A stretch of 64,000 bases of DNA from Epithemia pelagica (Eukaryota > Bacillariophyta > Bacillariophyceae > Surirellales > Surirellaceae). Both the position numbers and the translations under genes were made by a program. The stretch spans positions 930,001 through 994,000 of the forward strand of contig OX337242.1 in the NCBI GenBank assembly GCA_946965045.2. The letters are read 5' to 3'. A model generated the notes under the pieces. It did no database searches. It worked only from the letters and a program-made list of their open reading frames with translations, and was not told the DNA's origin. Each line of letters begins with the position of its first letter. The stretch's first letter is position 1. Below are positions 20,744 through 30,324 of this stretch, piece after piece.

Positions 20744-21757
20744 ATGCAAATCTTGAAACCAAGCACAAAGAGATCAAGGCAGGATGATGCTTCAAGCGCT
20801 GGTCCGGCAATGTCGTCTTCGCTTGAGAGTGGCAGTTTGTTCGAGGGGTCTGTTTACAGCGACAACAGAGAAGTGCAACCAAATCGTCTCGTGTTTTCAT
20901 TTGAAGATGGTGACGATTCCTTCTGCGATGAGTACTCACTCGGAAGTATTCACCGAAACGTCAGAGTTCCTCAAGCCGTCCCAAAGGCAGAACAACCCCC
21001 AAGTAGGACACCTAGCAACTCACGCACCAAAAGAGAAACTGCATGTGTTCCGGTTAAAGATGGTTCCGTCAAACCTGCGACATTTCTCTCGAGTGCACCT
21101 CGAGGCGCTCGACATGGAATCCTCATTAGCCTTCTATTGGTATTGGTCGCCATGGTGAGTATCATAATCTGTCTTTCTTTGGACAATGATGAGAGCAACA
21201 AGATTCAAAGTGCATCTTCCTTGACGGACGAAGATCGAGGTGAACTAAGGGTCAATCGAACAAGTTTGGTCGGGGGTTCACGGCCCCCTTCACCAAGTCC
21301 AACGGAAGCAACGAATAATGCCTTTTCACCACATACCATGCCATCGGTCCCAACATCCTCCCCCACAGAAGTACCATCCATGAATCCAACGGTTTCGCCA
21401 GTACCTACGCCTGTCGTTGTTTCTGCATCAACAACTGAATCGGAACCGTCTCTGTCGCCAACAAAGATTCCTATACTTACTCCATCATATGTTCCATCTT
21501 CTGCTCCATCAGTAACTTCGTTTCCATCATTCTCTCCATCAGCTACGCCATCAGCTACTACAATCCCGACAGCCAAACCCTCAGCATTTCCCTCCGTAAC
21601 ATCACTTCCAACAACGGAGCGTGCGGTGGTGGCATCGGAAGCAGAAGAGGATGATGACGATGATGATGACGACGAAAAGGGAAAAAAAGAAAAGGGAGAG
21701 AAGGAGAAGAAGGCAAAGAAGGCAAAGAAGGGTTCTGACGAGGATGATAGGCGTTAG
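20744..21757 (+). CDS. membrane-protein family copy C, 337 aa
   Basis: The start is ATG 20744 (ATCATGCAAATC); an upstream in-frame ATG at 20564 would add 60 residues that do not resemble the family. The order is as in copy B: basic start (KPSTKRSR), serine block (SSSLESGSLFEGSVYSD), DDSFCDEYSLGSI, basic APRGARHG, a transmembrane helix at about 122-146, ASSLTDEDRGEL, then about 110 residues of Ser/Pro/Thr-rich repeat less regular than in B. The tail is striking: eight consecutive Asp followed by some 25 Lys/Glu residues, ending DEDDRR. Copy D also ends in DDRR. Function unknown; membrane anchoring is supported by the helix. Confidence 0.85.
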   Translation: MQILKPSTKRSRQDDASSAGPAMSSSLESGSLFEGSVYSDNREVQPNRLVFSFEDGDDSFCDEYSLGSIHRNVRVPQAVPKAEQPPSRTPSNSRTKRETACVPVKDGSVKPATFLSSAPRGARHGILISLLLVLVAMVSIIICLSLDNDESNKIQSASSLTDEDRGELRVNRTSLVGGSRPPSPSPTEATNNAFSPHTMPSVPTSSPTEVPSMNPTVSPVPTPVVVSASTTESEPSLSPTKIPILTPSYVPSSAPSVTSFPSFSPSATPSATTIPTAKPSAFPSVTSLPTTERAVVASEAEEDDDDDDDDEKGKKEKGEKEKKAKKAKKGSDEDDRR

Positions 21758-22157
21758 GGTACGAGAAATCTTTTCTGTATTCTTAGTGTTGATTGTTCGC
21801 TGTTATCAGTGAGAGGTGGCAGCCCAGACACACAATCAGCAAATGTGATAGTTGGAAACTAGCATTGTTCGTCCGGATATACTGCTAAATTTACTCCTTT
21901 CTTCTTCAAAGTTAATGGATGAACGGCAGAGCTCCCTATTCGTACGATATTCCAATGCGAATGCTTTGGTATTTGGTATCTTCTGATTCTAACATTTTCG
22001 ACGAACACACCCCATAAAGACGAAAGAGTCCGGGTATCTTTAGTCTGTGCCTTATATCTTCATTCGCGGCATACAGTGAAGATTTGGAGTTTCCATCGTC
22101 CTCGCTGAAGTAAAAGAATGCTAGGCGTAGGATGAAAGCTTTTCTCTAGTAGGAGTA
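21758..22157. other. intergenic, no gene recognised
   Basis: 400 bp after copy C up to the candidate inverted-repeat element; nothing recognisable. Confidence 0.45.
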
Positions 22158-23027
22158 GAGGCAACCTGACGGTTTGGCGCATGAGTCACGCCATAATTCC
22201 TGAGTCACGACCATGTTGCCCTTTTTCAATTTTAAGCAGCGGAATCGACAGAGCTGGATGAGCTCTATCTGCTGATAATATTTGTTTTGAAAAAGATCAA
22301 CACCCGGTCGAGTTATTCAGGATTTTCTGGATTTCTGGATTCAGGCAAATATCTGGTCTACCTGACAATTTGGCACCGCGATAGCCCGTACTAATTTGGA
22401 CCAAAATGTTTTTACACGGGCTATCACGTGAATTGACACGTAACTTCTCACTATAACACTATTTAATCGGATTTCTTCCCTATTCATTGTCTTTCATGTC
22501 CTTCATGGCTTTGTCAATAGACAGGATCAAGTTCTTCTTGTTCATACTGCTGGTTCCCTTGGAGTCGAGATAGATGCCAGTCCTTCTGGACAAGACACAG
22601 CGAGAATAGGGTTTAGCATGATGTACACGATGTGTGCTGATAATGATACTGTTGGAGCTGAAGGTAGACATTGCATGTTGATAACAATGAAGTTGTTGGG
22701 TATACACTATGCATTCATGTTACCTTGATGGATGCTGACTTTGTCATTGTCGTTTCTTGCTAGACTGCACCGAGACTGTGTGTGGGCAGGTAGCTGAGTT
22801 AGGCTACCAATTTAAACTTTCCTTCATCCATTTGGCGACAAAAACACATTTTGAAGTGCCCAATCGACAGATCTCGTTCTGGGCTTTTGAATGACACCTC
22901 AAATTCCAAAATTGGTTAAGTAGAAGTTAAGTTATAAATTGTCAAAGTTTTCTACGGTGGCATCGCGGTGACCCCAGAATTCCGCCCACCAAATTTAGTC
23001 AGGCTGCCAAATTAGTCAGGTTGCCTC
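22158..23027. mobile_element. candidate MITE with TA target duplication, about 870 bp
   Basis: The ends are perfect 13-bp inverted repeats: GAGGCAACCTGAC at 22158-22170 and GTCAGGTTGCCTC at 23015-23027. The similarity extends imperfectly inward (GGTTTGGC versus TAATTTGGC). A TA dinucleotide sits on each outer side (22156-22157 and 23028-23029), as left by Tc1/mariner-type transposases. The module CCTGACnnTTTGGC occurs at 22165-22178 and 22361-22374, and inverted at 22989-23003 and 23006-23020. There is no transposase ORF, so it would be non-autonomous. The boundaries rest on one copy. Confidence 0.55.
22380..22425. repeat. 10-bp inverted repeat (hairpin) inside the candidate MITE
   Basis: GATAGCCCGT (22380-22389) and ACGGGCTATC (22416-22425) are exact reverse complements separated by a 26-nt AT-rich loop. 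They could fold in DNA or RNA; the role is unknown. Confidence 0.6.
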
Positions 23028-23029
23028 TA

Positions 23030-23471
23030 GGACAAGAAGGAAGAGAGAGGACGGAGATAGAGGAGGGAATCTATCAGTCGCAAATGGCGAAAAGAGAGCA
23101 CGACATCTCTTTTCCGGCGCTCCTTTGCTCGACGCAGACACTCATTTTTTCAAGAAGTGTCCCCCAATCCCCAGGGGCTGGCTCGCGCTATGATTCTAAG
23201 CGTTACATACCCATGTACCTTACGATTACTTATGAATTATTAACCGTCTCAAATTCAGTTGGCATGCAGCGCTTATCTGGTACACGTGTCTGGTTCAAAT
23301 CACGTTAATTTTTTCAGATTACTTAGGAAACTGCATGTCCTCCGGGAAATTTTGAACGATTTCTGTGGTCACAAGGAACCGAGGCAATTTTGATCCAGGG
23401 TCAATCACGTCTTGTCTCTCAAAGTTGCAAATCTCCAACAAAACTCTGTCTCATCATAGTTTCTTGCCCCG
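23030..23471. other. intergenic, upstream of copy D
   Basis: 440 bp with no recognisable gene; presumably the 5' region of copy D. Confidence 0.45.
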
Positions 23472-24455
23472 ATGGCGCCTTTCACTTCATCGTCAAGCAT
23501 TGACCAACCAACAAGGGTCGTTACGAGCCAGTTGTCGGGCACTCCAGACGAACCAAACGCGTCACTGGTCAGTGGTGTTGGCGGAGGGGAAGACGTGACC
23601 AGCGTCGATGGAGGATGGTCCTCTGTGGCTAGTGACAGCGTCTTTACTTCGCAACCTGAGAATGGGGCACCCATAATCACTGGAACGGTACCCATTGTTA
23701 ATTTTCTTCCACCACTTTCGACGCTTCAACAATTCCGGCAGCAAGACATTCCTAAGCAAGCACCTGACCCAAATGAGGAACTTTTTGTCGATGATTGTTC
23801 GGTTGGAAATATATTGGGCGTCTATCCTATTGACCAATATAAAAAGAACAACACAAGCAAGGACCGGAGTGACGCGGATGGAATAGCGATCGCAACACCA
23901 GTTTCAAAGGGACCATCTTCCTGGTTGGCTTCTGTTCCTCGTCATATTCGACTGATTGTGGTGCTCAGCTTATTTGTGATATTATGCGCCCTACTAAGTA
24001 TCACCTTTTCTGCAATACAACGCGAGGATACAAAAGAGTCATCAACAAGCAGCACCGGCGCGTCCTCCTTGACGACCGACGAAAGAAATGAGTTTTTGAT
24101 CAATGCAGAGTTCCAATCCTCGAATGGAGATGGAACATCAGACCCTCTAGCAACTGCAACTGCACAACAGACCAGTTCGTCTTTTGACACTCCTTTTCCG
24201 TCGGAGAATCCATCACGCGCCCCGTCACGTTTGCCCTCTGTTGCTCCTTCGGCACAACCCTCAAAGCTTCCTTCTGCCAGGCCATCGTGGCGTCCATCAG
24301 CTCGACCTAGCGCATACGCCCGGACGGCCGGTCTTACTCTTGATTCGTCGTCAGCGCCTTCATATGTACCTTCATGGCAGCCGTCTGCACCGAGGGGTAT
24401 GATGGGCAAAAAGAGCAGCGGCGAGATGGATGAAGGTGACGACGACAGAAGGTGA
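23472..24455 (+). CDS. membrane-protein family copy D, 327 aa
   Basis: ATG at 23472. The N-terminus carries GGWSSVASDSVFTS, then an acidic block with NEELFVDDCSVGNILGVYP, then WLASVPRHIRL, a transmembrane helix at about 159-182, and GASSLTTDERNEFL. A Ser/Pro/Arg-rich segment (SRAPSRLPS, ARPSWRPSARPS) replaces the Thr-Pro repeats of copy B. The C-terminus ends with KKSSGEMDEGDDDRR, echoing the DDRR end of copy C. Order and spacing of blocks match A-C, so common ancestry by tandem duplication is likely. Function unknown. Confidence 0.85.
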   Translation: MAPFTSSSSIDQPTRVVTSQLSGTPDEPNASLVSGVGGGEDVTSVDGGWSSVASDSVFTSQPENGAPIITGTVPIVNFLPPLSTLQQFRQQDIPKQAPDPNEELFVDDCSVGNILGVYPIDQYKKNNTSKDRSDADGIAIATPVSKGPSSWLASVPRHIRLIVVLSLFVILCALLSITFSAIQREDTKESSTSSTGASSLTTDERNEFLINAEFQSSNGDGTSDPLATATAQQTSSSFDTPFPSENPSRAPSRLPSVAPSAQPSKLPSARPSWRPSARPSAYARTAGLTLDSSSAPSYVPSWQPSAPRGMMGKKSSGEMDEGDDDRR

Positions 24456-25047
24456 ACTACAAGATTTTGGAAAACCTGACGATGCCAGTCTGTTGTTGGA
24501 AGTATATTGAGATAAAATATCCTTGGATGACAAAATATAATATGTCGTTCTTTGAGCACACTTTACGTTGTGTTTGTGATGTTCGTTGGTGAATCGTTCA
24601 AAAGCCTGTTGGAACAGTCAACAGAAGAACTGGAATCGTCCACCTCTGTTCCCCCCGTATCCATTTGTACCTTTGTAGTGCGAAAAAGTCAGCGGTCAAG
24701 CCATTGTCCGCGTTGGAGCCATGACTGCTTTGTTCAAATCCTGTCGGTTGCATGTGTTTTGTGGGGAGATTCCAAGATGTACGATTGGATTGTCTTGATT
24801 GAGTCGCGGGAAATGTTTATAGACAGGCCGTCCGCACTCTCGGAAAACACCGACTGGCTCGCTGCGCTTAAGTATTCTGTCCGTTAGCAACTCCCTCCGA
24901 GATGCAGTCGAGGTCAAGGGAGCATTCCACTCCAGCCGCTGTCGGACCGTTGGTGTCGGCGTCGGCATCTTCCACAAGATTTGTCCTCTCAAAATCGTTC
25001 TGAAATCTGAAACTCGGCACTCCTGATTGTCTTCGGTCGTCCTAACC
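24456..25047. other. intergenic, no gene recognised
   Basis: 590 bp between copies D and E. A 111-codon + strand frame at 24552-24887 shows no domain, helix or family block and is probably chance. Confidence 0.4.
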
Positions 25048-25797
25048 ATGAAGTTTCTTCAAAACCCACGCGCATCCAGCATTCGTGTTGGTGCTCACGA
25101 GTTTATGAGCATGGAAAGTCGCAGCAGCTGTGGGGGAAGCAGTCGGATATCAAGCCGTTCCGACATGTCCTTTATTTCCAGCCTGGGAGATTCCATGGTC
25201 GAAGGAACAAATAATTTCATGGTTCTTGGTGCAGAACCAAGAGAAGAACCATCCATGCCGGTCAAAGGTTTGTCCTCTTTCCTACAAGATACCACCCTCG
25301 CTGCAACAAGAACTACCATGGAAGACTGTGAAGAAGCGACTACCGAGGACTGCGAGGCCACGAGGGAACCAAGTCAAAAGCAACAAAATCAACATCGAGG
25401 CTTTATTCACAAAGTCTCCTTCGTTCCCACTTGCTTCTCAATGTTCAAACATCGCAAACTTGAAGAAGAGACCAAAAACACTCCAAGTTTTAGTCATATT
25501 CCTAGATGGGTGGGCATGGTGACGGTAGCAAGTCTGCTTTTGTTTTGTGTTGCTGCCTTGCTGACATTTGTTGCTTTGCTTGTGGAAAATAATCAATCTA
25601 CTAGCTCTCAGAACGACCAGGTTGGAATTCCCGCAAGCTATTATGAAAGTCGCTTTGCACCAACACCATCGCCATCACTGGACTCATCGCAAAAGTCCTC
25701 TGCGCTTTCATCATCATCGCCAACACCATCACCCAGTTTGCCACCAGCCAGCCTCCAACAATACGCTTGGCTCAGAAGCAAGGGACCCCATAATTGA
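25048..25797 (+). CDS. membrane-protein family copy E (diverged), 249 aa
   Basis: The start is ATG 25048 (ACCATGAAG); the frame opens 21 nt earlier at a TTG. The N-terminal half is rich in serine (SMESRSSCGGSSRISSRSD) and charged residues. FSHIPRWVGM leads into a transmembrane helix at about 151-181. The tail is short and Ser/Pro-rich (TPSPSLDSS, SSSPTPSPSLPPAS). The SSLTxE block is missing. Position, strand, topology and composition place it in the same family as a diverged or shortened member, but the assignment is weaker than for A-D. Confidence 0.7.
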   Translation: MKFLQNPRASSIRVGAHEFMSMESRSSCGGSSRISSRSDMSFISSLGDSMVEGTNNFMVLGAEPREEPSMPVKGLSSFLQDTTLAATRTTMEDCEEATTEDCEATREPSQKQQNQHRGFIHKVSFVPTCFSMFKHRKLEEETKNTPSFSHIPRWVGMVTVASLLLFCVAALLTFVALLVENNQSTSSQNDQVGIPASYYESRFAPTPSPSLDSSQKSSALSSSSPTPSPSLPPASLQQYAWLRSKGPHN

Positions 25798-26498
25798 CAA
25801 GACATTGTGGGTGTGTTTTTATCATCGTCGTGACATTTTTCATTAAGCTACATAGAGACTTTCCTCCAACATTGCTAACTTGCTCGATTCACTTAGGTAT
25901 ACTCTATAATGGGACTTTTCGTTCCGATTCAACACCGTGCAACCCTTTTCGTCTCTATATGTATCCACAACAACGTAGCCGGGATGGTCGAGATTGATTC
26001 ATAGTTGAGGTTGAGTAAACTTGAACTCTCCTGTTTGTCAAATCCGTCATCCATTGGCTTTTCACTAGGCGTATGATTGAGAGGTGTCGGAGGATGGAGA
26101 ATGCTCCTCAACTACAATGAGCCATGTTTACGGATTACGGATCAAAACGACGGGTCATACTCGGCGTCGAATTTTCCGTCTGAGGCCAAAAGCTCGTGCA
26201 CATCTCAATGCGACTGAGGCGCTCAGATCGAGATAGCGTGACAATAATTCTTGGTCTTGGTCATGCGATCCTGTTTTTCATCACTTAAACTACTTAAGAT
26301 AAGTAGTTATAATATGATCTTGGTTTGGTCTTTGTCAGCATGCACTCTGCACGATTGAAGGCCGAAACAAAGTTGTGCTACCCAAACAAGCAAATGAGCA
26401 CCAAATTTACAAATCATCGCCAAGAGTCATGGCAGTGAAAGATGCTCATTCATAGATTTGTTTGACCTTTTGTAAACAGCCAAGCTACCACCGTAACA
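25798..26498. other. intergenic, no gene recognised
   Basis: 700 bp between copies E and F; no coding signal seen. Confidence 0.45.
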
Positions 26499-26981
26499 AT
26501 GGGAACTGATGAAACCATGAGTTGTGCAAAGAAAGAAGAAGCTGTCTCTCTGGATGACTGTCTAGTGGTTGAAAATGAGTTGTTGATGGGGACGGATTCC
26601 TCTCACCGTAGTCCTCGATTCAGTTTGAGCGTCTCACGGATATTTGACTCTGTGGACGGCTCATTAAAAAGCAGCTCTGATACGGCATCTGCGACGCAAA
26701 GTGACGATAAAGCTTCCGAGGAAGAATCGATTGAGACGGTTGCTGAACTAAGATCCGAAACATTCAATATTTTGGTTGCTATTACGGTGCTTCTTTTTGT
26801 CGGTTCCTTGGTTTTGTGTATTGTGACTCTTCTACGAGACTCTCATAACGAGGATCAAGCCGTCCCAGAAAAAGAAAACTCATATCCAATTGTTATGGAA
26901 GTACACCACGGTGATCAAGCAGCGGACATATTCTCTACATCTCATACATATGGAAGCAATCGAAGACGACTCGCCCCATAG
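26499..26981 (+). CDS. small single-pass membrane protein, family-like copy F, 160 aa
   Basis: ATG at 26499 follows ACA and is the only good start. The N-terminal 88 residues are acidic and serine-rich (SLDDCLVVENE, SSSDTASATQSD, ASEEESIETVAE). A single transmembrane helix (NILVAITVLLFVGSLVLCIV) spans about 88-112. A short tail of some 45 residues ends SNRRRLAP. No Ser-Pro repeat is present. It shares layout, strand and neighbourhood with copies A-E but little sequence, so family membership is inferred from synteny and topology. Confidence 0.6.
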   Translation: MGTDETMSCAKKEEAVSLDDCLVVENELLMGTDSSHRSPRFSLSVSRIFDSVDGSLKSSSDTASATQSDDKASEEESIETVAELRSETFNILVAITVLLFVGSLVLCIVTLLRDSHNEDQAVPEKENSYPIVMEVHHGDQAADIFSTSHTYGSNRRRLAP

Positions 26982-27955
26982 CAAGAGCTGCTCCCATCAA
27001 CTTTCGAAAAAAGATCATTGCGAAACTCGCTTCGACATTGAAGAGAACACGCTGTTTCATGCATTCCATTTGTGCTGGGCCATGACAAGCAAAAGACGCA
27101 CGAACAATATTATTCGTCACTGTCAAAGACCGCCCGCACGTCGTACGTACGGTTTCTAGTCTAATCTATATAGCTCCAGTAAATTACTCGCATTTCATGT
27201 GTGCAGCTTTATTCGGTGTCGCTGAAAAGCGTGGATTGGACAAGAAACAGTAACGAGACTTGCTTCTGTGAAAGAAGTCGTCCACTGTCACTCTCCTACA
27301 ACTGCCTCCTTTGCCATATGTGTGCGCTCCCGTATACTTGTTGAGCTTCCCATTCAACCGCACCCTCGAACTTGTCATCTTTCTCTCGTTGTTGATGGTC
27401 ACCGCAGTCGCAGAGCCTCGAAAAACTGCCTCATCCTGCGGCGCTTGTCCAAAACCTACCGCCCACAAGATTGTGGTGATTGTTGTCAAACCCCTTTTAT
27501 TCGGCAACTAACCTGCAGTTTCCAGTCCCTTGAAAACCATCTCTGGTAAACAACTCCAACGTCGACCTTCTTCCTCCAACGCGTCTTGTTTCTAGGTAGA
27601 TTGTTTTTTCATTCCTCTGTGTGGGAAGTGGGAAAGCATCTCCACAGATTTGTGGCCGGTTGGAGTTGGAGAAGCAACCCCCAACGCGCCAACCCAGATG
27701 CTGAGTCCCCCAAGAATAGAAGGGCTTAGATAAACCATATAGACTTACACGGGGCATCTAACGATCCCTTCCAGACTCCAGACCACGCGTGAAATTCGCT
27801 CTGTACGATCTTTCACAGCGGCACTCCAACTCCAACCTTTACCCTCATGTATATTCGTTGAGCACATGCGCTTTCAATGAGGAGAAAGGTATCGCCGATC
27901 TGTTGAAGTCATTCGCGCAACCTAACGAGCAACGCGCAAAAACGAATATTTGGCC
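26982..27955. other. intergenic, no gene recognised
   Basis: Nearly 1 kb with several short overlapping frames on both strands, none with protein-like composition or an identifiable motif. Confidence 0.4.
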
Positions 27956-28687
27956 ATGGAAGAAGGATTCTTTTTTCTCAATCGCGAATCTTTGAGGGGG
28001 GCACGAGATGCCCACATTTGTGGCGACGGATCTCGGCTTGATCGTATCCGAGATTCGTTTACGACAATGGAGGAAGCCACCACAAACCCAAAAGATTCGA
28101 CGATCGATCCATCTCCAGATTTAGCTAATGTGCAAAACCACGATGTCGAGCTTGCCTTCGATGATGAGCATTCATTTGGGTATCTCTCTGATATGGGAGA
28201 AAGCATGATCTCCTTCTCTCACGAAATGCGCCCCGAAGGAAGAGAGTATCCGGAAGAGCAAAACCCTTTCTACTCGAAGAGCAAATTGGAGCAACCTTGT
28301 CAGGTCTGTAAATATTCTGATAGAGAAGCAAAGACAAATCAATCTGACGCCAAAGAAGAAACCAGAAGGACAAGACCTGATTTTAAGCAGGATGTTGACG
28401 TTAAGGCTCTTGAAGTGGAAATATTGTCAAGTTCTCGACAGCTCCCTTGTGGTTTAAAGATCGCCCTCTGTATGAGCTTTGCCGTTTTGGTTTTGGCGTC
28501 GGTATGTATTCTCGTTGTCTCCATCTTACGCCACAGCGATACACTGCGAGAGGGAAACAGCGAGATCATTTTCAATGAAACGACTGGCTCTTTTTATGAT
28601 TCTGATTCCATGAACAACCTCAAGCAACAAGAAGCGAATTTCTCTGGTGATGTCTTCGCCATGTCAACGACAGAGGGAAATGGGTGA
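27956..28687 (+). CDS. single-pass membrane protein, family-like copy G, 243 aa
   Basis: ATG 27956 (GCCATGGAA) is a strong eukaryotic context; the frame opens six nt earlier at a TTG. The N-terminal 160 residues are hydrophilic and include HDVELAFDDEHSFGYLSDMG, which recalls the acidic DEYS block of copies A and C. SRQLPCGLK precedes a transmembrane helix at about 162-191. A 50-residue tail with a potential N-glycosylation site (NETT) ends the protein. It lacks the SSLT block and Ser-Pro repeats. Most likely a diverged last member of the tandem array. Confidence 0.65.
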   Translation: MEEGFFFLNRESLRGARDAHICGDGSRLDRIRDSFTTMEEATTNPKDSTIDPSPDLANVQNHDVELAFDDEHSFGYLSDMGESMISFSHEMRPEGREYPEEQNPFYSKSKLEQPCQVCKYSDREAKTNQSDAKEETRRTRPDFKQDVDVKALEVEILSSSRQLPCGLKIALCMSFAVLVLASVCILVVSILRHSDTLREGNSEIIFNETTGSFYDSDSMNNLKQQEANFSGDVFAMSTTEGNG

Positions 28688-28930
28688 CGTTTTCTTCGAT
28701 GAGCTGGATAACAACGAGTCGTCCTCACTCTACATCTATACTACACACTTTACCAAATCTAGAAAGAATCAATGAACACATATCTAGCTAATAAATATGC
28801 ATTCAAACTAAAGTTGTGTTATTCCAGAATGTACTTGCCTTCTTCTCTCGCATCCAGCTTGCTCCGATTTCTTTTGGCAAGTGTATGGTAGAGGTAATCT
28901 TCACTGCGTTGCGCCAAAATACCAGAGAAA

Positions 28931-30145
28931 TCATCGGAGCCCCATCAAGTCAAGGGAAATGATATCCCCAATCGGCGGAGTAAGTTCTTCCCCCAACATT
29001 CGGAAGCACAATTCTCTTAAAGACAGTGCAATGTCAAGTCTCTCGTGCTTTTGTTGATCAATCAATGCTTTGGATGCCAAATGGCAGCAAGCGGCGGAAA
29101 GATTCATGGATGTATCCAGCAATTCATGCCCGTCAACTGCATGAATTCCATGCTCTATGAGCGCCGTGGCCGCTTTCTTTAGCACACACGCAGCATGTTC
29201 GGGGAGTCGCATATTCTCGCGACGCTGCCGGTGTTGTATTCGCACAAACATCGAGGGATCGAGAGCATCATAGACCAGGTCAGGTTTATTCGAGCGAACT
29301 GCTGCGTCAAGAATTCGATCGTAGAGACAGTGTCCAATCGCATAGTGATGCACAGCAGCGGTAACATCCACGGTAGGACCACGCAATGAAACCGGGACAT
29401 GCATAAGCCGATGCTTAGAATCTCTCAATCGCAGCTCTTGATTGTCTTGTGTTGGCCTGCGACAATCAAAGAAAGCGAATCTTTTGTGATACTCATCCGT
29501 TGGCAGCCAAGTGTAATGGAATTCACTTCCGTCTCCTCGTTCTTTCTTCTCCCAATGCCATTCCTCACCACGACGTGACAATCGCCAATTCACCATCGTA
29601 TTAAAGAAAAACTCAAACTTGGCTTCCCTCCCAATCGACAGGTGCTTGTACCAGGAATGAGCTCCAGAAACACGTCGTGTGAAGTTACAGATGGCTTCTT
29701 TTAGAAACTTCCGTACAGCTTGCTTCCCGTCGATAGAATCCACGTTATCCTCTGATGCTCCCGGTACAAGCGCGAAAAGTGATTTGACTAGCGCTTCTTG
29801 ATATTCCTCCATCATTGTATAGTGAGCAATCATATCCTCAACTGTGTTTCCTGGGAGTCCCTCGTCTCTCAGCACTTTTCCAACCACATGTTCGACATGC
29901 AAACGGGCCGACGGCATCGCTTTGCAGAGGTTGAAAAGATCTTTTCCATCAAGACCAGAGAGAACTTCAGTCACCGCATCCGCTGGTAACAGCTTGAGAA
30001 AGCATGACTTTCCGTTGAGTAGTGGACGAACCCTCGGAATCGCACGACAGAGGTTCAAACGATCTCTCTCGTCTAAGCTAGAAGTCACTTCCTTCAAAGT
30101 ATTAGTTGGTAAAAGTATGAGAGAGCAGGTATGAGATTTAGTCAT
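28931..30145 (-). CDS. protein with two tandem F-box-like motifs, 404 aa
   Basis: ATG at 30145. The first 85 residues contain two copies of a 41-residue unit (residues about 7-47 and 48-88) following LLPxxxxxEVxSxLDxxDxxNLCxAxPxxR, which resembles the LP...L..LD..DL...R pattern of F-box motifs. F-box proteins recruit substrates to SCF ubiquitin ligases through SKP1. The rest is alpha-helical and hydrophilic, with no repeat type (LRR, Kelch, WD) that I recognise; it includes an invariant-looking HSWYKHL and RRGEEWHWEK. The gene abuts the Aquarius gene downstream on the same strand, separated by about 180 bp. Confidence 0.6.
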   Translation of the reverse strand: MTKSHTCSLILLPTNTLKEVTSSLDERDRLNLCRAIPRVRPLLNGKSCFLKLLPADAVTEVLSGLDGKDLFNLCKAMPSARLHVEHVVGKVLRDEGLPGNTVEDMIAHYTMMEEYQEALVKSLFALVPGASEDNVDSIDGKQAVRKFLKEAICNFTRRVSGAHSWYKHLSIGREAKFEFFFNTMVNWRLSRRGEEWHWEKKERGDGSEFHYTWLPTDEYHKRFAFFDCRRPTQDNQELRLRDSKHRLMHVPVSLRGPTVDVTAAVHHYAIGHCLYDRILDAAVRSNKPDLVYDALDPSMFVRIQHRQRRENMRLPEHAACVLKKAATALIEHGIHAVDGHELLDTSMNLSAACCHLASKALIDQQKHERLDIALSLRELCFRMLGEELTPPIGDIISLDLMGLR

Positions 30146-30324
30146 GGTGGCTTTTCTTTTTCACCCAATGGAACAAGTAAGTTTGTAAGCGATTGAAAGT
30201 GTTCACATCACGACTGGACTCGAAAGCGCGATTGAGAATTGAGACATGGCAATATCACTGCTTCTTCATGATTCACGACTCCTCCCTTCTCCGCAATCCG
30301 ATACTTTTTCTTCGTGTATTGTAG

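Noticed and set aside
23200-23310. GGTTCAAATC, a B-box-like sequence followed by a T-run, as a possible tRNA
   Set aside because: The bases around it do not form a T-stem or acceptor stem, and no D-arm is placed correctly.
24552-24887. 111-codon + strand frame between copies D and E as a gene
   Set aside because: No ATG context, no motif and ordinary chance length.
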